A stretch of DNA of 64,000 nt from Diospyros lotus (GCF_014633365.1 NC_068344.1:14275669-14339668); one strand, 5' to 3'; shown: positions 11,075 through 22,569, numbered from the stretch's first letter. Made by a program: numbers and translations. Notes: generated by a model not told the origin, from the sequence alone.

Positions 11075-13741
11075 CTAAAAACATTGCTCACAGGCGTCAT
11101 CCCAAATGAAAGGAACTCCCTTGCGCGTCAACTTGGTCATTGGAGAGGCTAAACGCGCAAAACCCTCGATGAAACGCCTGTAGTAACCAGCTAGGCCCAG
11201 AAAACTACGTACCTCAGTCACTGTAGTAGGTCTTGGCCAATCTAATACTGCCTTAATCTTCTCTGGATCTACTAATATACCTTCCCCAGATACTACGTGA
11301 CCTAAGAATATCACTTGAGGCTGCCAGAACTCGCACTTGGAAAATTTGGCGTATAATTGTTTCTCTCTGAGTCGCTGCAACACCATCCTCAGATGAATCT
11401 CATGATCTGCTGGGCTAGGCGAGTATACCAAGATGTCATCAATGAAAACAATGACAAAGCTATCCAAATAATCCTGGAACACCCGGTTCATTAAGTCCAT
11501 AAACACTGCTGGCGCATTAGTTAGCCCAAATGGCATAACTGTAAACTCATAATGTCCATACCTAGAGCGGAAGGCAGTTTTGGCTATATCTTCATCCCTC
11601 ACTCGGACCTGATGATATCCAGAATGTAGATCTATCTTGGAGAATACTGAGGCGCTCTGAAGTTGATCTAACAAGTCATCCACACGAGGTAATGGATACT
11701 TGTTCTTCACTGTTACTTGATTAAGCTGCCTATAGTCAATGCATAACCGCATGGAACCATCCTTCTTACGCACAAATAACACTAGTGCTCCCCACGACGA
11801 AGTACTAGGTCGGATAAAACCTTTATCTAAAAGGTCTTGCAATTGCACCTTCAACTCTTTTAATTCGTTGGGAGCCTTGCGATAAGGAGTCTTAGAAATG
11901 GGTTGAGTGCCTGGAAGTAATTCAATGGAGAAATCAATCTCCCTATAGGGTGGAACACTTGGCAACTCATCTGGAAATACATCCGAGAAATCCCGAACAA
12001 TAGGAAGGTCGATTAACTCTTTTCTCTCCTTAGAACCAACGGTCACAAATGCTAAATATGCTTCACACCCTTGCCTTATTAATTTCTCTGCTTGCATAAC
12101 TGAAATCATCGGTGTCGCAACAACTGGTTTTACTCCCCTGTATATCATCTCTGGTTGATATGGAGGCTCAAAGGTAATAATCTTACGTCGGCAGTCAACC
12201 TTGGCATAATGGCGGGACAACCAATCCATGCCTAATAAAAGATCAAAGTCTTGAATGGCTAACACCACTAAATCACCTGGCATAACTCTGTCATGGACTA
12301 TAATCTCACACTCCGGCACCATTTCCCTTCCTAATAACATACTACCACCCGGTGTTGTGATAGATAAAATGTACGGTAGATGACTACTGGAAATAGGTAC
12401 AACACGCAGAACACGGGGTGCAATGAAGGAATGGGTGGAGCCTGTGTCAAATAAAGCACGAACATCAGAGCCATAGAGTGAGAGAATACCTTGCACAGTC
12501 TCATTACCTCCCTCAGCCTCTGCTGCTGATAATGCAAACACCCTGCCTGATACCTGGGGGCTATCAGTAATGGCAGGTCGTGAAGCTGCTCCTCGCCCTC
12601 TAGTAGCTGAAGATCTCTGTGCTGGCCTCTGACCTGAACTCTGGATCCTCTGCCCCTCAACTGGTGCTGGTTGCATGCATACTCTGGATGTGTGACCTGG
12701 CTGGCCACAACGATAACACGTGATTCCCTGGCTAGGTGTTACACCAAACCTCCACGGACAATCTTTCCTCATATGACCCGGCTGCCCACAGTGGTAGCAC
12801 ACATTACCCTGTGATATCTTACATTGTCCTCGATGCCATCTCCCACATATCTTGCACTCTGAAGGCTTAACTGATTTATTACTAGAACTGGACTCCCATC
12901 TCCTCTTTTTACCACTACTTCCACTTGACTTCCCTGAGGCAACTACCTTAGCTGACTGCTCCATTCTAGCTTCTTCAATATTCTTTTCTATCGCATGAGC
13001 ACGTCTCACCACCGTAGGAAAATCATCCGCTCGAGCACCAGCCATAGCATGTCTAATCTCTGATCTCAGGCCCCTCTCAAACTTACTAACCTTGCGGGCC
13101 TCCGGTGTCACAATCTCAGGTGCGTATCTAGATAAGGCAATGAACTCTGCCTCGTACTGAGTAACTGTCATATCTCCCTGCTGTAATTCAATGAACTGGT
13201 ACACCTTTTGCTCCTTCACCCAGTCTGGTATGTACATCTCACGAAATAATGCCTCAAACTCTGCCCATGTGGGTGCTCGGTTCCCAAACTGATGTCTAGT
13301 GGTTTCCCACCAGCACCCTGCATCTCCTTTCAGAAGGAAAGTACCCAACTGAACCTTTTGATTTTCTGCACAGCCCATGGAACGCATAAGCCTCTCAACC
13401 TCAAGAAGCCAATTCTCAGCCTCGGCTACATCTACTCCTCTGAACTCTGGGGGTCGTAGTGCTACAAAAGTCTTCAGGAGAGCTGCCCCAGAGCTACCCT
13501 CGCCTGCCGATGCTACTAACTGGGATGCCTCACCTCGCCCTTGCTCTTGCTGTCCCTGCCTCAACTGAGCAGCAGTCAAGGCCTCCAAGGCACGTGCGAG
13601 ACTCGCCAGGGCAACCTGCACGTCTGGAGTACCCTGTTGTTCTGCCTCACTAGCATCTCTGGGAGCCTCAGGAGGAGGTATACTCTGCCCACGACCTCTC
13701 ATAGGTGGTCGTCCTCGTCCTCGTCCACTTCGCGTATTCAT
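11075..13741 (-). CDS. gag-pol: Chromovirus Gag-protease-reverse transcriptase polyprotein, ends at premature TAG
   Basis: 888 codons from ATG at 13739-13741. The N-terminus is Arg/Gly-rich. The capsid-like gag domain is about residues 95-255. Three zinc knuckles follow: a CX2CX3HX3C variant at 296-307 and two CCHC copies at 315-328 and 342-355, which bind genomic RNA. The aspartic protease has FDTGS with the DTG at 432-434. Reverse transcriptase spans about 615-790, with FIDDIL carrying the catalytic pair D768-D769. The connection to RNase H begins, then TAG at 11075-11077 ends the frame shortly before the first RNase H acidic residue. The next codons stay open in the same frame to 9113, so this is a single nonsense change in an otherwise intact Gag-Pol frame. 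The 5' leader from the PBS is about 130 bp. Confidence 0.95.
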   Translation of the reverse strand: MNTRSGRGRGRPPMRGRGQSIPPPEAPRDASEAEQQGTPDVQVALASLARALEALTAAQLRQGQQEQGRGEASQLVASAGEGSSGAALLKTFVALRPPEFRGVDVAEAENWLLEVERLMRSMGCAENQKVQLGTFLLKGDAGCWWETTRHQFGNRAPTWAEFEALFREMYIPDWVKEQKVYQFIELQQGDMTVTQYEAEFIALSRYAPEIVTPEARKVSKFERGLRSEIRHAMAGARADDFPTVVRRAHAIEKNIEEARMEQSAKVVASGKSSGSSGKKRRWESSSSNKSVKPSECKICGRWHRGQCKISQGNVCYHCGQPGHMRKDCPWRFGVTPSQGITCYRCGQPGHTSRVCMQPAPVEGQRIQSSGQRPAQRSSATRGRGAASRPAITDSPQVSGRVFALSAAEAEGGNETVQGILSLYGSDVRALFDTGSTHSFIAPRVLRVVPISSSHLPYILSITTPGGSMLLGREMVPECEIIVHDRVMPGDLVVLAIQDFDLLLGMDWLSRHYAKVDCRRKIITFEPPYQPEMIYRGVKPVVATPMISVMQAEKLIRQGCEAYLAFVTVGSKERKELIDLPIVRDFSDVFPDELPSVPPYREIDFSIELLPGTQPISKTPYRKAPNELKELKVQLQDLLDKGFIRPSTSSWGALVLFVRKKDGSMRLCIDYRQLNQVTVKNKYPLPRVDDLLDQLQSASVFSKIDLHSGYHQVRVRDEDIAKTAFRSRYGHYEFTVMPFGLTNAPAVFMDLMNRVFQDYLDSFVIVFIDDILVYSPSPADHEIHLRMVLQRLREKQLYAKFSKCEFWQPQVIFLGHVVSGEGILVDPEKIKAVLDWPRPTTVTEVRSFLGLAGYYRRFIEGFARLASPMTKLTRKGVPFIWDDACEQCF

Positions 13742-13870
13742 ACTTCCTACATAAAGAACGACGCTTAGAAATAGAACGCAGCCTTAAAGATTAACTTAAC
13801 AATAAAACAACCCAACTCTACCCGACATCCTAGGTGTACAGGGACATCTTATCCTAAATGACTCCAAACA

Positions 13871-13883
13871 CGCTCTGATACCA
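13871..13883 (-). other. Primer-binding site (tRNA-iMet type) of the nested chromovirus
   Basis: On the minus strand this reads TGGTATCAGAGCG, five bases inside the 5' LTR. TGGTATCAGAGC is complementary to the 3' end of plant initiator tRNA-Met, the usual primer of Ty1/copia and many Ty3/gypsy elements, including chromoviruses. Confidence 0.9.
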
Positions 13884-14293
13884 ACAAATGTAAGGCCCCC
13901 ACCCAGGTCCCCAAAGAACCCAAGCGGGTGCCCTACTGAAATAGAAGCAACCTGATCTCAAAGGACCTATCATGCATGCTACTGATAAATATCAAAAGAA
14001 AACTGAGAAAAGAAACTTGCCATCCTGGCATGCATTTCAAAACCTCAATCTGGTATACAACAGTTGATCTCTAGGCTTACATAGCCCAGGCATGCATGAC
14101 ATACATCACCGGCACACCGGCCACAAAAATAAATACAATCCATACAGACCCATATAAACTGAAGAAAACTATAGACTGGAAGCGACAAAATGGATAAAAA
14201 TAAACTCCCAGGCTGACAACTGCTAGGTCTGCATGGCCCTGTACACTGTCTAACCCAGAGGTCGGGAACCGTTAGACTCGCCCCAGACCGGGT

Positions 14294-14350
14294 CCTTGCC
14301 TTTACCTGGAATGAAGAGAAACAAGGTGAGTCCAAATGACTCAGCAAGCT
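14294..14350 (-). promoter_or_regulatory. Conserved LTR block (CATTCCAGGTAAAG type), 5' LTR copy
   Basis: Identical in layout to 7098-7154. On the minus strand a GCTGAGTC/GACTCAC pair precedes 'cattccaggtaaagg'. GAGTC and GACTC can pair, so a small hairpin just before the AG|GTA core is possible. Confidence 0.5.
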
Positions 14351-15253
14351 CATAAGAAAGGAAGGCACAAGAATAGGCTCTAAGAATACACTTGTCTCTT
14401 AAGTACTTAACAAACTAAACTCATGCATAACATGTCATGTAGGCTCATAAACTGAAGCAGGTATCAACTGAAAAGTAACAATGCTCACATACTGGATCTT
14501 GGGGCCCAAATAAAGAATGCACTGGCACCCAAGTCCTGATACAAACCTGCCACTGCCCTGAAGGCAGACTGTCTCTGAACTACGAGCTAAAGCTCGCTCG
14601 AGTGGGAGCGACCACACTCGCTGGCACGCATAAGCGTCCAAAATAAAAACTAGGCATGCCAAGGCGTCCTTAATAACTCGATTCGGGAAAGCCCAACACC
14701 GTACAGCTGTATCTCAAAACCGGCGCCAAGACTCATGCAAATGCAGCACATAAGGGTGGCGTAGTAGACTAGACAGGATACAAAGCCCCCATAAGCCAAG
14801 CATCCCGCCAAGCCTCGCCCAACTAGTAAATCACACGCCAAATGCAAATGCTTGTGCTTAACAACTAGCAAATAAATAACATGATCGTGTGACAAGCACT
14901 CAAGCCAAATGGAATCCCCCATGCATACCTCATGCCTTTACATGCATAAAAAAATAACTATAACTATTCTGAAAATAAAGGGATTCATATGCTGGACTTT
15001 CATCCACAACAACCTCTAACAAGAACTTAGGGACTTAGCTTCATTCCTGAAATAATTAGAAGGGAGAATCAAGCCCTTCAAAGCTCACAATAATGGACTG
15101 ACCAAATATTATCCAAATGGGTTGAATTATATACCAAAACGAATCCTATCGAGTCTAGTTTACAACCCTTCAAACGGTTCTTCAATCGTAGTTTTCTACT
15201 AAAAGTTATACTTGAAACACTGGAGCATGCGCAGGCTGAAAACGGGAAAGATC

Positions 15254-15386
15254 GGTCGACCGAAGGAAAAGATCGGTCGACCAACAGTGACCAAAACACC
15301 TAGTTGGTCGACCGATTAAGCCCTTGGTCGACCAACAGAACCCTCTGCAACCCATCGGTCGACCGATTAAAGACATTTGGTCGACC
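15254..15386. repeat. Cluster of six GGTCGACC palindromes (5' LTR)
   Basis: Second copy of the six-octamer cluster, in the same order and spacing as at 8058-8190. Every octamer is intact in both LTRs. Confidence 0.9.
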
Positions 15387-15956
15387 AAACTCAAAGAAAA
15401 ACTCCCGATCATCCCTAAATACATGCCAAAAACCCAAAATCACTTATATAAACCACTCTCCTTCAAATCCCACCACAACTCCCATGGATTATAGGGTGGA
15501 AGAGACCCTATTTGAAGTTCCAAGACACTTCAAGTGAAATAACTAAGGGTTGAGGGAGATTTACAATCCTTTCTACATAGGTATCCACATGGGTTTGGGT
15601 TTTGCAAATCATAGGGGTATTTAACTCCGAATTCTCAAATTACCAAGATCAAAGGGTGTAGAAGAGATTGAGAGGAGAAGAGCTTGCCTTTAGAACTCCT
15701 CCTCCTTGCTAGACTTGCTTGAGATGATTTTTCTCTTCAATATACTTGATCCTACACTCAAAATGGAAGAAAAAGAAGAGAAAAAGGGAAGAGAAGAAAT
15801 CTTAGCTTGATTAATCACTCTTGGAGGCTTCAAAATCTAGAAAGAATGGAAGAGGAAGAATTTACTTACCTTGGTTCTTCTCTCCCGCTCTCCGGTTCGG
15901 CTCCTCTCCCTTCTCCAATTTAATTTCTTCACTTAGGGCAAAATAAGCCTTCTCTC

Positions 15957-15972
15957 TATATATATATAATTA
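15957..15972 (-). promoter_or_regulatory. Candidate TATA box of the chromovirus 5' LTR
   Basis: A (TA)n run followed on the minus strand by a purine-rich, then AT-poor leader. The run is slightly longer here than in the 3' LTR (near 8761-8776), which has an extra TC dinucleotide instead. Motif and position only. Confidence 0.35.
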
Positions 15973-16261
15973 CCCTCTTTATTCATTTACCAAAATGCCC
16001 TTTTTCATTTAATAAGCTAACTCCTTAATATGAAAGGATAAATTAGACATTGATTAAACACCACAAGTTGCAAAGAGATAATCCGACACATACCTCGGAA
16101 TATAGCGGGTCCCACTTTACTAAAGTCAAACATTTGACTTTTCCATATTTTCTTGGAAGTAACCTACAATTACACATGATAATCACCAAAACTTATCATT
16201 CTTATATCATAGATGCCTCATTGCAAAATATAGCACCCGGACCCACTAACGGGTCGTTACA

Positions 16262-16266
16262 GTTAT
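16262..16266. repeat. Target site duplication GTTAT, right copy
   Basis: Exact repeat of 6688-6692, directly after the ...GTTACA end of the nested element. Confidence 0.95.
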
Positions 16267-16469
16267 ATTATGTAAATTCTGTGTATTTGATCTCTTCTTG
16301 GGTTATTGTCTGTTGCTTAGATTAATGTAAAATTCTATATCCTTACTAACTTCTCCTCCTTCCTCCTCTTGCTATATAACATCACTTACTTTTTACTTTA
16401 TGCGAATGGCTACCTTTGTTTCAGTCAATACAGCAGCCTTGTTCATCTCTGTATCAAAAAAAAAAAATT

Positions 16470-17400
16470 AGCTACATGTATATATATACACCTATATACA
16501 TATATGTATATTCACACCAGATGAGTAGCCTCTTACTTGGATATATAGCCGTATAGATATATGCTTCATGCGGATCACCATTTGTATACGTACACGCACA
16601 CCTCCCCTAAAATGCTCCCTGTTTCAATCAACCACTTGACCCATTTATATATATATATACACATGTATACACTTTGTTACACTTGCCATTCCAATGCCCT
16701 GCTCCTATTCGGCCACCCACATATTCATATATACATAAGCAAATCTGAATGCTCCCTTGTTCTAGCCTACCCACCCACATATATATACTTATATAGTTAT
16801 ACTCATCAGAGCAGCCAGTTGAATGGGAGCACTCCCTCTGCCTCTACCCATACATATATATAATATTATACGCTGAAAGTGCAGCTGTGTATCAGGGAAG
16901 CAGTGGTAGTGTAGCTGCTTACTGGAAGCCTTCCCTCTCTTTGTCCAAACCACTTGTCTATATATATATATATATATATATGCGCACCAGTAGAAAGAGA
17001 AAGTGAGGGCATTAAAATCCAAGGAAATAAAAAAATACATATATGTAAACCCATTCACGCACCAGCTCCACAAACCCACTTATAATTATATATATATATG
17101 CAACCTAATTACATTTATATATATGTATATATAACCACATGTCATTGGATGCAAACTTATTTACATTCATTTATATATATATATTATATATATACACATT
17201 CAAGCCAAAGCCATGGATGCTCTGTTCCAAGCAACCCACTTATATATAGATATATTTATACACTTAAGTCTTTAAATATCCATGCCTCCCTGAGTACACG
17301 CCATCATTACCCATTTAATTATATTATATATATATTATCCCTTTTGTTATTGTTATTCCATAAATAATGTAAATCATATATCAAATATATATATATATAA
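16470..17400. repeat. TA-rich degenerate minisatellite in the outer LTR
   Basis: Repeated pattern of 'acccacttatatatatata' separated by more complex spacers, roughly every 60-100 bp (for example near 16636, 16767, 17070 and 17225), with a pure (TA)n run at 16961-16982. Low-complexity DNA within the LTR. Confidence 0.7.
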
Positions 17401-18075
17401 AAAAACTTGGGCTCATTTAAATAAATTGTAAAGAATTTATGAGCTTCTTGGAAATTGATTAAATAAATTCTTGGGTAAATTATTGTGTCTCGTGTGCATA
17501 ATTGATGTGAGTGGGAAACTATCAAGTATTGTGAGATAGACAAAAAAATATATATAAGTATAGCAATAGTTGTGAGTCGAAATTTCATGATATTTATATG
17601 GAAATGAATGCATGTCACGTTTGTACATACTCAGTATGTTCATGTTATGATGTTTCGTATTACTTAGCTTTGCGCACCTATTATTTTGCGCGGAGGGAAA
17701 GGGTACCCTAGAGTACCTAGCGCGGGACGAGGTGGCCATAGCCCGACAGGTTAGCTCCATATTTATTTGTGAGGTTTATGAAACTTATGCACTCTCGCAT
17801 GCATTGATTTATGGCTTGAGAGCCAGGGATATTGATATTAGTAATGAAATGATGCACTCTTGCATGTATTGATTGATGGCTTGCGAGCCTGTGAGAATTA
17901 ATAATGATATTGAAATTTTATGCACATTTGCATAGTGATACATGGTGACATGATATATTGAGTTGAATTAATAAATTCATAAATTATGAATCTTGTATAT
18001 AATTGTGGAGTCCTTGATTACTCTTCTTGGTGTCATCATGTTCTTGGATCCTATATATTGTTCCTTGTTTCTCGA

Positions 18076-18130
18076 ACTTGCTGAGCCTTGTGGCTCACTT
18101 GATCTTCTTTGCCATTCCAGGTAAAGGAAA
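18076..18130 (+). promoter_or_regulatory. Conserved LTR block (CATTCCAGGTAAAG type), outer LTR
   Basis: Reads 'acttgctgagcc', a spacer, 'ggctcacttg', then 'gccattccaggtaaaggaaag'-like sequence. It shares its layout with the nested and solo LTRs although the surrounding LTR sequence is different. It lies about 310 bp before the LTR end. Confidence 0.5.
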
Positions 18131-18442
18131 GACAGTTATTAGGGGCGAGTCCAATAGGACTGCAACCCAGGGATAGTGGTGCATGGAGACACGTCCTAGC
18201 TTTAAAGATCCTAGTTAGTGATTTGGTGAGGTTTGTAATAATGAGAATTTATTATGTATGGGCATTTGAGCCTCTTATTATTTTGTATGGCCATTGAGCC
18301 TAGAGTTATGAGATATTGGGAATATAATTAAATCTTATTTAAATTTCCACTGCTAGAAATGAAATGAGTTGAGTTCAGTTTTGTTCTATATCATCTATGT
18401 AAGGACCTTCTTTCGGGTATTCGGAAGCGGGCCTTACAATTT

Positions 18443-18455
18443 TGGTATCAGAGAG
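18443..18455 (+). other. Primer-binding site (tRNA-iMet type) of the outer element
   Basis: TGGTATCAGAGAG, four bases after the LTR end at 18438. It matches the initiator tRNA-Met complement in its first eleven bases. This fixes the outer element's orientation (plus) and its LTR end. Confidence 0.85.
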
Positions 18456-18561
18456 TAAGTTAGGGGTAAATGGAGTCTTTGTACACCTAGGAGTGATGGG
18501 TAGAGTTAGGACTATGATTAGCAGTCCAAAATTTAGAAGTGTATTAGAATAATATCCAAAA

Positions 18562-19353
18562 ATGGCTAGGAATGAGAAAAATGGGTGCTCATGGCAAGAA
18601 GCCACTAACTTGAGGGCAAGGTTAGAACACCCCCCTTGTATACATATATATATATATATATGTAAGTATTCTTGTCATCCCATAGGAATGGTTAGGAGGG
18701 TATTAGTAATAAGGCGTATGTGTTCTAATTATGGTGCTCAGGAGAAATGGTCTACTTTGGTAAGGGATTTGACACTTGACCTTGCATGCAGATTTTGGGA
18801 ACACCTTAGCATGGATTCTGGAGAACCAAGATGGTGGATGCTAGAAACAAGTCTTGGGGAACTAGATTTGCTTTGGCATCGCTGGGAGGAAGAGCTACTC
18901 TTGGTACGTGGAGGAAGGCAACAAGAGGATGAGCCCGTGATGAGTTATCTGGACCGAGTGGAAACAGTATTTCAGTTGGGTACACGTGAACCCCTGTGGG
19001 GCCTTTCGGAGAAGCAGGTCTTGTTCACAAAGAAGTTCATGAATGAAGCATGGGGACAGCTTACTAGAGTCATGATGCTGGATATGCATCTTCGATTCCA
19101 TTTTGATGATTTTACTAGGGCGGTGAGGCAACAAGCTGAGCTATGGGAACCTTGTCAAACCCTACCTTATGACTCAACCGAAGGCAAGACCATTTGTGGG
19201 GACATTCCTTCAGAGGCCGTGGAATGGGGACCAACTTATCAGAGGAAGGAAACTATTGGACCGGAATCAAGTATAGGCAGTGATGGGTACTTAGATTGCT
19301 GGGCAGATAAGGCCACGTCCCGTGCTGAGGGGGATGCGGAGAGCATTGTTTAG
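18562..19353 (+). CDS. Gag-like ORF of the outer element (degenerate or partial)
   Basis: 263 codons from ATG, 107 bp after the PBS, where gag should be. No strong family motif is preserved. Residues about 100-215 have the pattern of a Ty3/gypsy capsid domain: Trp-rich start (FWEHL, PRWWML, LLWHRWEEEL), then DEPVMSYLDRVETVFQLG, LSEKQVLFTKKFMNEAWGQL and DDFTRAVRQQAEL, which resemble the helices that end in the ...A...E segment before the zinc knuckle. No CCHC knuckle, protease or RT follows. A (TA)n run near 18648-18662 lies inside the N-terminal part and encodes Ile/Tyr repeats, so the true start may be later, for example Met at 18688. Probably a remnant or a non-autonomous element's gag; it could also be chance coding of degraded sequence. 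Confidence 0.45.
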   Translation: MARNEKNGCSWQEATNLRARLEHPPCIHIYIYICKYSCHPIGMVRRVLVIRRMCSNYGAQEKWSTLVRDLTLDLACRFWEHLSMDSGEPRWWMLETSLGELDLLWHRWEEELLLVRGGRQQEDEPVMSYLDRVETVFQLGTREPLWGLSEKQVLFTKKFMNEAWGQLTRVMMLDMHLRFHFDDFTRAVRQQAELWEPCQTLPYDSTEGKTICGDIPSEAVEWGPTYQRKETIGPESSIGSDGYLDCWADKATSRAEGDAESIV

Positions 19354-19738
19354 TAGCAGTGTTGTATCGAAAAATTTGTAATTGTTAGCTTGAATCTATG
19401 TAGTAATGGAAATATGAATGGAATGTATTGAATGTAGAAGCGAAATGTACCAAAAACTTTGTTTTGTCACAACTAAGACCATTTATGAATATTAGTTGTG
19501 TAGAAATTATCATACATGTATGGAAGGGTGAATGAATGGTATGTCATGATGTTGGATTGGATAGATTATATTTTGGTTAACTGGTATGTTTGAAGCAAAC
19601 ACAACCTAAGGGTGGCATGTTAACTCTCGAGGCCTTAAAAAGTGAAAGGATCGCTCTCATGAGAAAGGGAGCTAGACGAATCGAGTGTCACCAAATTATT
19701 ATCATGGGTTAATGGACGCAACATATGGACAGTATAAC
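19354..19738 (+). other. Outer element internal remnant, non-coding
   Basis: 385 bp between the gag-like ORF and the solo LTR. No open frame of note and no recognised pol motif. Its last bases, ATAAC (19734-19738), are the probable target duplication of the solo LTR. Confidence 0.5.
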
Positions 19739-20108
19739 TGTAGGACCCCAACCCAGGTCCCCCAGACTAGCCATAGAACCCGAGCAGGTGTCCCAATAAC
19801 GAATACAAAACCTATCATGCATGCATCTCATATTCAAATATACGTAATCATGAATCTGAAAAAAATCAGAAACAAAATCCAAAACACCTCATGCATAACA
19901 AAACACCACAGGCCCAACAAGGTTACATTTACAATCCCTGGCCAAAGACAAATCCAAACCACAAAACAAACCACAACCCGCCACAGAAGACGTCGTAATC
20001 CCCAAAGTCTCAAAGTACAAAAAGCCATAAGATAAAGCTAACTTAACCTGCCCTGTACACCAACTACGGAGAAGTTAGACTTCACTGGGACCATCCCCAA
20101 ACTTGCCC

Positions 20109-20165
20109 TTGCCCTTACCTGGAATGAAGAGAAGCAAAAAAGTGAGTCACAAGACTCAGCAAGCT
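20109..20165 (-). promoter_or_regulatory. Conserved LTR block (CATTCCAGGTAAGG type), solo LTR
   Basis: Minus strand: 'agcttgctgagtc', then 'gactcactttttt', then 'cattccaggtaagggcaagg'. Third family showing the same block. Confidence 0.5.
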
Positions 20166-22418
20166 CATACGAAAGGATCGGATAATAAGAATAAGCACTA
20201 CAGAGAACCCTGCACCTAACATGCAGTATCCATGCAAAGCATATCCATGTCAACAAACAAATGCCAGGTATCTCGTGCATAAAAGAAATGCGCACATACA
20301 GGGTCTTGGGGCCCACAAAAGAAAACAATGGCGCCCAAACCCATGATATATACCTGAATGAGCCAGTGCAGACTAAACCTGCAACCTGTAAAGAAAACCT
20401 CAAGTGAGAGCGACCTCACTGAGTCACAACACGCTAACCCAAAAGAACTCGCGTGTGTGGAAATATAACCATCGCGGTGTACCCGACACTATCACAGTTG
20501 TGGTCTCAATCTCAATCAAAAGCCGGCATCAAACAACAAGTAAATGCACACGTATAAAATGCAATGGCACATGGGCAGAAACCTGATACAAGGCCCCCAT
20601 AAAACCAAGCATCAAGTCACGCCTACCCACATAGGCAAATACACTCAATGCAGTGCTCATGACTAGCTAACTATTGGATAAAGTAAACAGCAATGTATGC
20701 ACGTGGCCAAACGTTCAGTTACATGAGTCCCCCAATGGATGCAGCCCAAATCCTGGCACACAATACCCTAATATGCAAGATGTAAAAAAGGTGGGTGACT
20801 GACAGTATTAGCTGCCCTGGTTCGTCTGTGGCCAGTCATGATAGTCGATAGTTGGGCCCATATCACCAACCATCATCTACCAGGACGTAACGGTCGACAA
20901 CTAGTAGCTTAAGACTCGTCACCATAATAGAGCACCCTCTCGGAGGGAGAACATGACCACACCTAGAGACTTGGCCATCCCTAAAACCAAACTCGGCCCT
21001 AGGTTGGATATTACCCCGAGAATAACCTAACTTCATTCCGCTTAGGAAGTAGAGAGTGAACAAACTCTCTAGAAATGCAGTCAAGACACGCTGGGTATAT
21101 TTACAATCTCTATGGTTTTATTAAACTATACCTTTATTTTTATAATAACTCAATGAGTTACCACATATAATACATAACTATTAAGAATAAATTATAATAT
21201 ATATATATAATTTAATGAATTATGACACGCAGTATTTATTATTTACTAATATTATTTCTATTATTATTTTTAAGAAAGAAAGATAATAATAAAAATAATC
21301 TTTACTAATATTACCAATTACTATTATTATTTATTTAGATAACTCAAATTATGCTTATAATCTTTAAGCAACATTTACATAAATGTATATATATATATAT
21401 ATATCTAAGCACTTCAAGCTCCAAGTGCACAAGGACATGCTGCTGCCTCCAATTTCATCCTTTAACATTATATATATATATATATAAATATATCACTTCA
21501 ACTTCTCCCCTCATAAACACACCTAATGAACACACCTATTAATTATCTTAAACCTTCCCTAGTGAACACACACTCACGCACACAGCAACTCACAGCGACA
21601 CACACTCACACACACAGCTAAATTAATCCATACACTGCGTGCTACTCGTCCACTGCACCGAATAAGTATTAATTAATAATATGTATATATAAGTCATCAC
21701 TTCGTGTATCACAACAACACACACACACACTGTGGACTCACGGCCAAAGGCTATTTTTCACAACTCACTATCCAAACTCAAACACGCACACAGCAAAGTC
21801 CCTCACCCACGGTTACGTTGCTGCCCACTGGAACTTATATAGATATATATATACTTGCACTCCCCAGCCATGGCAGCCACCCGAGAACCTATCGGAACTC
21901 CCATTCCCAACTACCAAACACCTTAGCATACCTCACAATCACTTGCACGAAGGCCACAGGGACCATATATACATACGTATTTAACCACCGATACCCACTG
22001 CTATATAAAACGTCTAACAACAAGAGGGAGGAGGCTGCAAAGAGGAATAACAAAGAGGCTTGGAAATCAAAGATAACTGGAAGGAGAAGAGCTTGCACAC
22101 TAGAGAAACATGAGAGGAGAGCTTGCCTGAAGATTACTTCTTCTTCTTCCTCTTCTCTGTTTCTTCTTCTTCTTCATGTCTCGGCCGAACACACTGCTTT
22201 CTCTCCCTCTCTCTCTTTTTCCACTCAAACCTCCACTAACCCTCTAACCCACCGCCTCAATCGGCTTCACAAAGTGGCTTGGGAACTTGGAGGCAAATGA
22301 TGCATTCAGCCACATTTGGAAGCTTCGGGCATACACACACACGAGCTCTCTGCCACTTGTTTAAAGCTCTTATACATAATACTTATAATATTATTATAAC
22401 TATAGATACCAACTAATG

Positions 22419-22430
22419 ATAATAATAAGA

Positions 22431-22464
<34 letters not shown>

Positions 22465-22555
22465 GTAATAATGTTAATAATAATACTAATAATAATTATA
22501 ATGAGAATAATAATAACAGTAATAGCAATACTAGTAGTAATAATAAATAAATAAA
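22419..22555. repeat. (TAA)n-type microsatellite
   Basis: Pure (AAT/TAA) units at about 22433-22464 with degenerate TAA-rich flanks, just inside the solo LTR end. Confidence 0.9.
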
Positions 22556-22569
22556 TTTGGGTCATTACA

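Larger units (their letters stand above)
6693..16261 (-). mobile_element. Complete Tekay/Del-type Ty3/gypsy chromovirus (nested)
   Basis: A 9569 bp LTR retrotransposon on the minus strand. LTRs of 2373 bp lie at 6693-9065 (3' LTR) and 13889-16261 (5' LTR), both with TG...CA ends, flanked by the GTTAT duplication. The PBS is at 13871-13883 and the polypurine tract at 9066-9080. The Gag-Pol frame runs from 13741 to 9113 with order gag, protease, RT, RNase H, integrase, chromodomain-like tail; this order and the long LTRs fit the Tekay (Del) clade of chromoviruses. About two dozen differences between the LTRs (roughly 1 % by eye) indicate a recent insertion. One in-frame TAG at 11075-11077 breaks the polyprotein. 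Confidence 0.95.
13889..16261 (-). repeat. 5' LTR of the nested chromovirus
   Basis: A 2373 bp LTR matching 6693-9065 with an exact 7196 bp offset and about two dozen substitutions by eye. It should hold the active promoter; a TATATATATA run at 15957-15972 read on the minus strand lies about 290 bp from the LTR start. It also holds the GGTCGACC cluster (15254-15386) and the conserved U5 block (14294-14350). Confidence 0.95.
16267..18438 (+). mobile_element. Outer element 5' LTR, right part
   Basis: Continues the LTR interrupted at 6692 and ends GGCCTTACA at 18438, directly before a PBS. The first 1.1 kb is very rich in TATATA runs. The last 0.8 kb is more complex, with the CGCGGAGGGAAAGGG-type stretch near 17690 and the conserved CATTCCAGGTAAAG block at 18076-18130. 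Open frames here are made of TATA-repeat codons (runs of Ile/Tyr) and are not genes. Confidence 0.85.
19739..22569 (-). mobile_element. Probable solo LTR of a related chromovirus
   Basis: A 2831 bp segment with LTR-type ends. On the plus strand it starts TGTAGGACCCCAACCCAGG and ends GGGTCATTACA, so on the minus strand it reads TGTAATGACCC...CCTACA. Its plus-strand left end aligns with the nested LTR's left end (TGTAAGGCCCCCACCCAGG), showing a related family. It is flanked by ATAAC and ATAAT, a 5 bp duplication with one mismatch. No PBS, coding region or second LTR accompanies it, which fits LTR-LTR recombination. It contains the conserved block at 20109-20165, TA and CA microsatellites, and a TAA-rich tract. 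Its open frames (for example near 21704-22300) are low-complexity. Confidence 0.75.

Noticed and set aside
11041..11075. Separate start for a second chromovirus gene at 11041
   Set aside because: The codon is TTG, and the frame is already open from the TAG at 11075-11077; it is a continuation of the same polyprotein.
16561..17760. Several 60-107 codon frames rich in Ile/Tyr/His/Thr
   Set aside because: Translation of TA and CA microsatellites in the outer LTR; no start context or domains.
18562..18690. Host gene origin for the 18562-19353 frame
   Set aside because: Its position just after an LTR and PBS and its capsid-like pattern make a gag remnant more likely.
21704..22300. 198-codon frame in the solo LTR
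   Set aside because: Low-complexity (CA, TA, TTC repeats), Ser/Thr/His-rich, no domain, and on the strand opposite to the LTR's sense.
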